This document shows, in pieces, positions 57,657 through 64,000 of a stretch of 64,000 nt of DNA. The DNA lies in assembly GCA_913063155.1 (NCBI GenBank), contig CAJXYU010000003.1, positions 546,624 through 610,623 on the forward strand. The letters are read 5' to 3'. Positions within the stretch are counted from its first letter, which is position 1. Each line of letters opens with the position of its first letter. Below the pieces are notes generated by a model. The model worked only from the letters and a program-made list of their open reading frames with translations. It was not told the origin of the DNA and searched no databases. The stretch is from an uncultured Desulfovibrio sp. (GTDB lineage Bacteria; Desulfobacterota; Desulfovibrionia; Desulfovibrionales; Desulfovibrionaceae). The position numbers were made by a program, and so were the translations under genes.

Positions 57657-60632
57657 TTATTCGGACTCGCGGGTCACAGTGCCCGGAACAGACATGAACT
57701 GTACGACGCGGGACCGGCCGATACGGTCCAGGTCCACGCAGGAAGCGGCCCCGTCCGGCACCACCACGGCACCGGGGAACTCGTCGTCGAGCAACGTCAG
57801 CAACTCTTCCTCACTGCAGTACCGAATATTCCCGCCATCAATACAGGAATCCGCGAATTCCCGCACATTCAGCGCAAACACCGGACGATCCAGCGACCGC
57901 TCGCCCAGCAAGGCGCGGATCCTTTCCAGATACTGTGCCACATCTACCGGCTTGTTGATGACCGCGTCGGCCCCGGCCGTGCCGCACCGCTCGTCGACCG
58001 AGACGATGAGAATGGGGATGGAAGCCAATTCCTTGTCCGAGCGCAGCCGGGCGATGGCCTCCCGGCCGCTCACTCCGGGCATGAACAGGTCCATGGAAAT
58101 GAGATCGGGCCGATGCTCGCGGGTCTTTTCCAAGGCCTCTTCACCGTCTCTGGCGCAAATCGTGCGATACCCTTCCCTGCCGAGAGCGGCCCCGAGCAGG
58201 TCGAGCATGGCCGGGTCATCGTCCACCACAAGGATCGTGGCGGAGAAAGAAGGATTCTTGCGGGGCGCGACGCAGGAAGACGGCAGCGCCACGGTCATGA
58301 CCGTCCCCTCGCCCGGCGCTGATTCCGCCCATATATGTCCGTTATAGCGCTCCACGATGTGCTTGCAGATAGCCAGTCCCAGGCCGCTGCCGCCGGTGGC
58401 GGTCTTAAGGGTGTCGCCCTGGTTGGCCTGCTGGAACTTGTCGAAGATGCTCCCCAGACTTTCCTGGGAAATCCCCACGCCGGTATCACGCACCCGCACC
58501 ACCACGTACCCCTGTCCGTTGCTCTCGCCTTCGATGGTCACAACCCCTTTTTCCGTAAACTTGGCCGCGTTGTTAAGCAGATTGATAAACACCTGGAGAA
58601 TACGGTCCGGGTCGCCCTGGATATGGGGAAGGGACTCCACATCCCCCGTCACCAGCTCCACTCCCGGCTTCTGGGAAAACTCGCCGCTCACCGACCTGAC
58701 CGCACTCCTGACCACCTCGCCCAGGTCCATGGTCTCGTCCCGCCACTCCACCCTGCCGGTTTCGATGCGGCTGAGATCGAGCACGTCGTTGATAAGCCGG
58801 GTCAGGCGTTTGCCTTCGTTGTTGATGATCTCCAGATTGCTCTGAATGCGCTCGCCGATGTGCCTTGACCGGGGATCATCGGCTCTGGGCATGAAGATGC
58901 GTGTGAAGTCACGATTGATGAGCTTGGAAAAACCGAGCAGGGAGGTGAGCGGAGTGCGCAGTTCATGGGAAACCGTGGACAGAAAAGTGGACTTCATTTC
59001 ATCCAATTCCATGAGCCGCTGGTTGGCCTGCTGCAATTCGCGGGTCTTGGTCACCAGCACCTTGGTGCGTTCGCGCACAGCCTCTTCCAGGTCCGCATTG
59101 AGGGTGAAAAGTTCCTCTTCGGCCTTTTTGCGATGGGTAATATCCGAAACGACACTGGCGATCTCGCCCTTGTCGGTCTTGTATTCGCTCACCAGCAGGC
59201 AACGCCCGTCGGACAGACGCTGCTCAAAAGACCCCTGTGGCGCACGGTGCATGGTCATGCGGCCGAAAATCCATTCCTCTTCCCGGCCTATGGCGTCGCG
59301 ATAAACTCCGGCATAGACCTTGGTGCGGATGATGGACTCAAAACTCTCTCCAGGCGAGAAGCACTCGGCACACAGGCGGTCGATTTCCTGATACTCGGTG
59401 TTGCACAGCACCAGATTGTCGTTCTCGTCATACAGGGCAAACCCGTCGGAAATGCTCTCAATGGCCTCCAGAAGCCTGTCGCTGGCCGTGGCGGCCTGCT
59501 CTTCCAGCCTGCCCACCAGACTGGTGATGCGTTCGGCCATGCCGTTGAAGGCGTCGGCCAGCTTGCCGAACTCGTCCTTGGTCCCGATGTGCGCCCGGGC
59601 GGACAGGTTGCCCAGGCTCAACTCCCTGGCGGCATTGGAAAGCACAAGAACATTCTTGCCCACTGCTGAATAAAGCAGGCGGAAAACGAAGACGGCCAGG
59701 ACGGTGGCCACGAGCAGGGCCACTGAGACGCTTGCCACGGCAAAATGGGATGCTTCGTTTATGCCCGAGCGGATGCCCTGAACATCGTCGGTAATGGAGG
59801 CTGTCAGGTTGCCGACCAGGGGATCGATCTGCGCCAACAGACGGTCGATATTCTGCATCATCTCGGCCAGTTGCCTACCGGCTTCGAGGATACTCCCAAT
59901 ATCTTTGCGAGTGTCGGCAATATAGTCGAACAGGGCGGCCCTGGTTTCATCAGTCAGGAGCACATCATCTCTGACCACCTGCTGAAACTGCTCGACGAGG
60001 GCTATGGCCCGGACCAGGTGTTCCCTGTCCTTGGTCGCGATATACCGCGAGCCATGAAGCCTCGCCAGACGCAGCATGGCCAGCAGATCGTCGCGTCCGG
60101 CCTGTTGGAGCAACTTTTCGCCGGCATTTGCGGAATCGATCAACTTTTCCTGCAGGACCGTCACGGAGCCGACCATATCCACGGCTTCCCGGAAGGATGC
60201 GGCATATTGTCTGGTGATATCCGAAAGGCGTGTGGCGTCCACATCGAAGACGCCCTGTCCGATACCCGAGGCATGGGCGTCGCGCAGTGCGGACTGGAGA
60301 TTTCCATTGACCAGGGAAGCCTTTTCCACCAGTTCGATACAGCGGACCGCGTAAGTGTCGCGCGCCTTTTCAAAGCCCGTGCTGGACCATTTGAGAAAGA
60401 AACTCTTTTCGGCCTGATGCGCCTGTTGCAGCTCGGACTCCAACTCCAGGGCCAGACGTTGGATATGCATGCTGCGACTCACCACGTCGTCAATCCGGCT
60501 GCGCACATTCTCGAGCGCAACCGAGGCCACAAGGCCCACGAATATTACCAGCGTCAGCATAAGGCCCAGCGTGATGGACAACTTGCCCACCACCCCAAGA
60601 CCGTTCCAACGGTGCTGTAGTGCTCCCATCAT
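57657..60632 (-). CDS. Large hybrid sensor histidine kinase
   Basis: The product is 991 residues. Order: transmembrane helix about 18-40, a helical periplasmic sensor about 42-300, second helix about 305-325, HAMP about 330-385, PAS about 395-500, a coiled coil, HisKA about 545-620 (STFLSTVSHELRTPLTSLLGF), HATPase (VFINLLNNAAKFTEKG, VRDTGVGISQ, GGSGLGLAICKHIVERY), receiver about 800-915 (ATILVVDDDPAMLDLLGAAL; Asp in DLISMDLFMPGVSGREA; Lys in DAVINKPVDV) and a 75-residue C-terminal domain (VFALNVREFADSCIDGG, VVQFMSVPGTVTRESE). First gene of the minus-strand signalling cluster. Its periplasmic part is helical, unlike the neighbouring kinase. Confidence 0.93.
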   Translation of the reverse strand: MMGALQHRWNGLGVVGKLSITLGLMLTLVIFVGLVASVALENVRSRIDDVVSRSMHIQRLALELESELQQAHQAEKSFFLKWSSTGFEKARDTYAVRCIELVEKASLVNGNLQSALRDAHASGIGQGVFDVDATRLSDITRQYAASFREAVDMVGSVTVLQEKLIDSANAGEKLLQQAGRDDLLAMLRLARLHGSRYIATKDREHLVRAIALVEQFQQVVRDDVLLTDETRAALFDYIADTRKDIGSILEAGRQLAEMMQNIDRLLAQIDPLVGNLTASITDDVQGIRSGINEASHFAVASVSVALLVATVLAVFVFRLLYSAVGKNVLVLSNAARELSLGNLSARAHIGTKDEFGKLADAFNGMAERITSLVGRLEEQAATASDRLLEAIESISDGFALYDENDNLVLCNTEYQEIDRLCAECFSPGESFESIIRTKVYAGVYRDAIGREEEWIFGRMTMHRAPQGSFEQRLSDGRCLLVSEYKTDKGEIASVVSDITHRKKAEEELFTLNADLEEAVRERTKVLVTKTRELQQANQRLMELDEMKSTFLSTVSHELRTPLTSLLGFSKLINRDFTRIFMPRADDPRSRHIGERIQSNLEIINNEGKRLTRLINDVLDLSRIETGRVEWRDETMDLGEVVRSAVRSVSGEFSQKPGVELVTGDVESLPHIQGDPDRILQVFINLLNNAAKFTEKGVVTIEGESNGQGYVVVRVRDTGVGISQESLGSIFDKFQQANQGDTLKTATGGSGLGLAICKHIVERYNGHIWAESAPGEGTVMTVALPSSCVAPRKNPSFSATILVVDDDPAMLDLLGAALGREGYRTICARDGEEALEKTREHRPDLISMDLFMPGVSGREAIARLRSDKELASIPILIVSVDERCGTAGADAVINKPVDVAQYLERIRALLGERSLDRPVFALNVREFADSCIDGGNIRYCSEEELLTLLDDEFPGAVVVPDGAASCVDLDRIGRSRVVQFMSVPGTVTRESE

Positions 60633-61067
60633 ACGTAATGTCTCTCCCGGCTCGCGTCCTCTCCGGCTCTCAGCCGTCCACGAATGCTCCTCTTCACACG
60701 CAAAGCCAAAAGGCCCATTATCCTTTTTAAAAATAAAAATCCACTTCAGGAAACCATTACGGCAACAATTCGTATTTTCAGAATATATTCAATTCATATG
60801 AAGATATGATCATATTATATTGTTCTTCATCCCCTTCATATTCCCACTTTTTTAGGAAAAATAGAACATGGACGTAGAATGCAGGTCGGAATTGACCGGC
60901 GCAGCCGTTCGGCGGCCTGTCGTCCAGGCACAATTCACTTGCCATCGCTGGGCTGGTACAGTAATTCCTCGTACACATAAAAAGAAAATGAAAAACGTGC
61001 ATGATACACTTGTTCCGATTTTTCCCGCCAGCGCAACCATGATCTTCAAGACAGGAGAATATATATT
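60633..61067. other. Divergent promoter region, AT-rich
   Basis: The 435-bp region between two divergent genes is notably A/T-rich from 60720 to 60860, where promoters for the hybrid kinase cluster and the GlmS-like gene are likely. I see no gene or clear operator. AGGAGA before ATG 61068 is the ribosome-binding site of the plus-strand gene. Confidence 0.5.
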
Positions 61068-63890
61068 ATGTGTGGAATCGCCAGTTTCCTGAGCAACGGC
61101 TTTTGGCGCGAAACCGCGGACACCCAGTGGGTGTTCAAGCTCGCCGCTGAATTTTCCGACGCGGTCGAAAGCAGTGAACTGCTCGATGCGAACCCGCCCC
61201 TGGACGAACTTGCAGGCAACTTCGATGAACTCATGAGTTTCGGGTTGCACATGCAGCTCCTCAGCGATCCCGAAACCCTGCAGGCCCTCGAATCCATCCG
61301 GGAATCCATCCGCACCCTGCGCAACGCGGTGGCCGTACGCCTGGAAAAGGACGTACGCACCGATGCGCTGGAAGCCCTGCTGGAACGCCTGGAGGATTAC
61401 CACTGGCAACTGGACCGGGAAGTGCTGTCCAACCTGGATCGCGTCCGGGCGCTGATGCCCTCGTCCCTGGCAACGGATACCGAAGCCCGCGATCGCCATT
61501 TCCTGGCCTGGGGCATGGAGCAGGTGCTGGAGTCCATCGACAAGCTTGAAGTGCGCGGTCGCGACTCCGCTGGCGTGGCAGTGACTTTCATCGTGCCCGA
61601 GGGAGTCGATCCCGAAGCCGCCCTGAGCAACGAACTCAGACGGGAACTGACCGAACGCACGGCCATCGAAAACGCCGACACCCGCCACGTGCTGGTGCGC
61701 AAGCTGGACGACGGCCGCACGGCCTGCCGTTTCCTGTACAAGGTGGCCCAGCTCGTGGGCCAGCTCGGCGACAACGGCGCGGCGCTGCGCAAATTCATCA
61801 TGGAGGACTCCCTGCTCTGGCTCATGGCGGAAGGCCTGGACGTCCTGAACATCATCGCCCATACCCGCTGGGCCTCCAACGGCATCATTTCCGTGCCCAA
61901 CTGCCACCCCGTGGACGGGCTGGTGGAGGGCGACGTGAGCACCGGCCTGGAAAAGACCATGTTCGTGCTCAACGGCGATGTGGACAACTACCGCACCCTG
62001 GTGGAACAGTGCGTGATCTCCAAGGGCGCGTATATCCCGCCCGCCATTTCCACAGACGCCAAGATCCTACCGGTGCTCTTCAACCTGGACGCCCCGGAAA
62101 TCGAAGACTCGGAAATGCGCTTCCGCAGCGTGCTCAAACGCTGCGAAGGCTCGCTGGCCGTGGTCATGCAGAACCTGTCCGACTTCGACTCCCAATTCCT
62201 GGCCCAAAAGGGCAGCGGCCAGAGCTTCTACGTAGGCCGCACGCGGGACGGCTGGATCGTGGCTTCCGAAGCCTACGGCCTGGCCGCACGCTGCCGCTCC
62301 TCCTATCCCATGGCTGTGCACCGCCAGGGTGGAGTGAGCATCATCCTGAGCAGCAAGGACGACTCCTCCGTTCCGGTCGCCCGCTACCTGGACTCCGGCG
62401 AGGAAGTGGAACTGGCCGAGGAGAAAATCGAAATTTTCTCCCGCGACATTTTCCGCGGCAGCTATGAGCACTACATTGAAAAGGAAGTGCACGACGCATC
62501 AAACTCGGTGCGCAACACCCTGCACGGCAAATATCTCAAGGAAAACGGCCGCGTGAAGTTCCTGCCCGAAGGATTCGGCAACGGTCCGGCCCTGCGCGGA
62601 CGCCTGCTGGACAAGACCCGGCCCATCACCCGCATCATCACCGTGGGCCAGGGGACCGCGGCCATCGCAGGCATGGGCATCGCCCACCTGCTGCGCCGCT
62701 CTCTGGCCGGAAGCGACCTGTCCATCGAAACCTACACAGGCTCCGAGCTGGTGGGTTTCATGGGCGACGAACGCATGGACGACGTCCTGCTCATCCCGGT
62801 CTCCCAATCCGGCACCACCACGGACACCAACCGCGTGGTGGACCTGTGCCGCGACCGCGGCGCCTGGGTCAACTGCATCGTGAACCGCCGCAACTCGCCC
62901 CTGGTGCAGAAGTCCGACTCCTACTGCTACACCAGCAACGGCCGCGATGTGGAAATGGCCGTGGCCTCCACCAAGGCCTTCTACTCCCAGATAGCTGCGG
63001 GAAAACTGCTCTCCCTGTGGCTGGCCGCCGAGTTGGGCACCATGGAGCAGCCTCAGTTGCTGGAGGACGTGGGGGCCCTGGAAGCCCTTCCCGACGCCAT
63101 CGACACCGTGTTGGCGCACAAGGAGTCCATCGGCGAAGTGGCCACGCGTTTCGCGCCCGTGAACCGTTACTGGGCGCTGGTGGGCAACGGCGCCAACCGC
63201 ATCGCCGCCGAGGAAGTGCGCATCAAGCTCTCGGAGCTGTGCTACAAATCCATTCCCAGCGACGTGACCGAAGACAAAAAACACATTGACCTGTCCACCG
63301 AGCCGCTGACCCTGGTCATGGCCTCGGACCTGCCCGAAATGGTGGTCATGGACACGGTCAAGGAAACCACCATATTCAAGGCCCACAACGGCCAGCCCAT
63401 CGTCTTCTGCGGCGAGGGCGAAACCAGGTTCGACGGCATTGCGGAGGCCACCATCAAGGTGCCCCGCGTGGGTGGCGGCCTGGACTTCATTCCCGAAACC
63501 GTGGCCGGTCACTGGTGGGGCATCTCCGCCGCCAAGGCCATCGATTCCCATGCCGAGCCCTTCCGCAATGCTCGCATCGTGCTGGGCAACATGATCGAAA
63601 ACCCCGGCACCTGGGACCGCAACAAGTTCCTGGCCCAACTCAACAAGGCCATGGACCGCTGCACCTCCGGGGCAACGGATTCGGCCCTGCCCGCGCGCGT
63701 GTCCGCCTCCCTGGGCAACTACATGCTCTGGCTGTACACCCAACCCGCCAGCATCCCGGCAGCAGAGGCGCGCCTGGACGACATTCTCAACATCCTGAAC
63801 AAGGCCATCGAGGAAATGACCAGGCCCATCGACACCATACGTCACCAGGCCAAGACCGTCACGGTCGGCATCTCCAGGCCGCAGGAATAG
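61068..63890 (+). CDS. Enlarged GlmS-like glutamine amidotransferase/SIS protein
   Basis: The product is 940 residues against about 610 for typical GlmS. The N-terminal Cys2 nucleophile is present (MCGIASFLSNGF), but a helical insert of about 135 residues separates it from EVRGRDSAGVAV (163-169). Other glutaminase motifs follow: AHTRWASNG, NCHPVDG, LNGDVDNY (usual HNG is LNG). Two SIS domains cover about 530-930: GQGTAAIAGMGIAH, LLIPVSQSGTTTDTNRVV, and TEDKKHIDLSTEPLTLVMA, similar to GELKHGPLALI of GlmS. The end AKTVTVGISRPQE keeps the Lys of the AKSVTVE tail. Glucosamine-6-phosphate synthesis is plausible, but a regulated or different aminosugar role is possible. Confidence 0.85.
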   Translation: MCGIASFLSNGFWRETADTQWVFKLAAEFSDAVESSELLDANPPLDELAGNFDELMSFGLHMQLLSDPETLQALESIRESIRTLRNAVAVRLEKDVRTDALEALLERLEDYHWQLDREVLSNLDRVRALMPSSLATDTEARDRHFLAWGMEQVLESIDKLEVRGRDSAGVAVTFIVPEGVDPEAALSNELRRELTERTAIENADTRHVLVRKLDDGRTACRFLYKVAQLVGQLGDNGAALRKFIMEDSLLWLMAEGLDVLNIIAHTRWASNGIISVPNCHPVDGLVEGDVSTGLEKTMFVLNGDVDNYRTLVEQCVISKGAYIPPAISTDAKILPVLFNLDAPEIEDSEMRFRSVLKRCEGSLAVVMQNLSDFDSQFLAQKGSGQSFYVGRTRDGWIVASEAYGLAARCRSSYPMAVHRQGGVSIILSSKDDSSVPVARYLDSGEEVELAEEKIEIFSRDIFRGSYEHYIEKEVHDASNSVRNTLHGKYLKENGRVKFLPEGFGNGPALRGRLLDKTRPITRIITVGQGTAAIAGMGIAHLLRRSLAGSDLSIETYTGSELVGFMGDERMDDVLLIPVSQSGTTTDTNRVVDLCRDRGAWVNCIVNRRNSPLVQKSDSYCYTSNGRDVEMAVASTKAFYSQIAAGKLLSLWLAAELGTMEQPQLLEDVGALEALPDAIDTVLAHKESIGEVATRFAPVNRYWALVGNGANRIAAEEVRIKLSELCYKSIPSDVTEDKKHIDLSTEPLTLVMASDLPEMVVMDTVKETTIFKAHNGQPIVFCGEGETRFDGIAEATIKVPRVGGGLDFIPETVAGHWWGISAAKAIDSHAEPFRNARIVLGNMIENPGTWDRNKFLAQLNKAMDRCTSGATDSALPARVSASLGNYMLWLYTQPASIPAAEARLDDILNILNKAIEEMTRPIDTIRHQAKTVTVGISRPQE

Positions 63891-63940
63891 ACAGATGTGG
63901 GTGAGTAATAAAATTTTTCAGTAAGTAATAAAGCTGTTAA

Positions 63941-63985
63941 GTGAGGCCGCTTCATGGAGATATCCATGAAGCGGCCTTTTTTGTG
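63941..63985 (+). terminator. Terminator after the GlmS-like gene
   Basis: AGGCCGCTTCATGGA pairs with TCCATGAAGCGGCCT around GATA, followed by TTTTTG. Confidence 0.94.
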
Positions 63986-64000
63986 ACGAAAAACAACGCT

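Overview
The window looks like chromosomal DNA of a Desulfovibrio/Pseudodesulfovibrio-type anaerobe (Desulfovibrionales), GC-rich with AT-rich intergenic gaps. The evidence is the gene repertoire: a membrane proton-pump subunit of the Nuo/Hyf/Ech type, a psp stress operon with a sigma-54 promoter, bacteriohemerythrin, many two-component proteins, and several conserved small proteins of the kind seen in that group. This is inference from gene content, with no database search. No rRNA, CRISPR array, integrase or transposase was found, so this reads as an ordinary chromosomal stretch with regulatory and accessory pockets.

Layout. 1-2.7 kb: 5' part of a proton-translocating subunit, a PAPS-reductase-family protein and a flavin split-barrel protein. 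2.7-3.3 kb: a duplicated tRNA-Arg/tRNA-fMet array in which every tRNA has its own terminator. 3.3-3.96 kb: a gene-free stretch with a large nested palindrome. 3.96-7.2 kb: a methyltransferase, a TetR/flavin split-barrel pair with a perfect operator, and a LysE exporter facing an XRE-cupin regulator over two 25-bp operator repeats. 7.2-10.1 kb: pspA, a small ORF, pspB and pspC, divergent from pspF. 10.1-15 kb: small zinc-ribbon, DUF2892, methyltransferase, hemerythrin and chemoreceptor genes. 15.1-18.8 kb: an operon pairing an L,D-transpeptidase-fold protein with an M99 (Csd4/Pgp1-type) carboxypeptidase around a bitopic coiled-coil protein, which I read as a cell-curvature cassette. 18.9-21.4 kb: purB-pyrE, an FmdB-type protein and a 38-residue basic protein. 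22-28.7 kb: a secreted MsrA-MsrB fusion, a solute-binding protein and potABCD.

28.9-35.7 kb holds an oxidoreductase, two paralogous secreted and anchored proteins, a frameshifted small membrane gene, a MocR regulator facing a DMT transporter, and a second solute-binding protein. 36-43.8 kb is a tight same-strand cluster: sensor kinase, three single-domain response regulators, a TauE/SafE permease, a two-TM protein, and an 875-residue phosphohistidine-type dikinase that keeps the ATP-grasp and swivelling His domains but has an unrecognised C-terminal domain where the PEP-binding barrel should be. I consider this the best candidate for an undescribed system. 43.8-51.5 kb: an acylphosphatase lacking its catalytic Arg, a second nested palindrome, a kinase/sigma-54-type regulator pair, an unknown 417-residue protein, CheV and a degenerate DUF885 protein. 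51.5-60.6 kb: a minus-strand signalling cluster (hybrid kinase, periplasmic type-I binding protein, hybrid kinase, receiver, GAF/HD-GYP) whose two kinases share an unusual C-terminal extension. 61-64 kb: an enlarged GlmS-like amidotransferase/SIS protein.

The dominant theme is signal transduction: four histidine kinases, one CheV, one chemoreceptor, four stand-alone receivers, one NtrC-type regulator and one HD-GYP protein in 64 kb, together with envelope maintenance (psp, peptidoglycan trimming, methionine sulfoxide repair).
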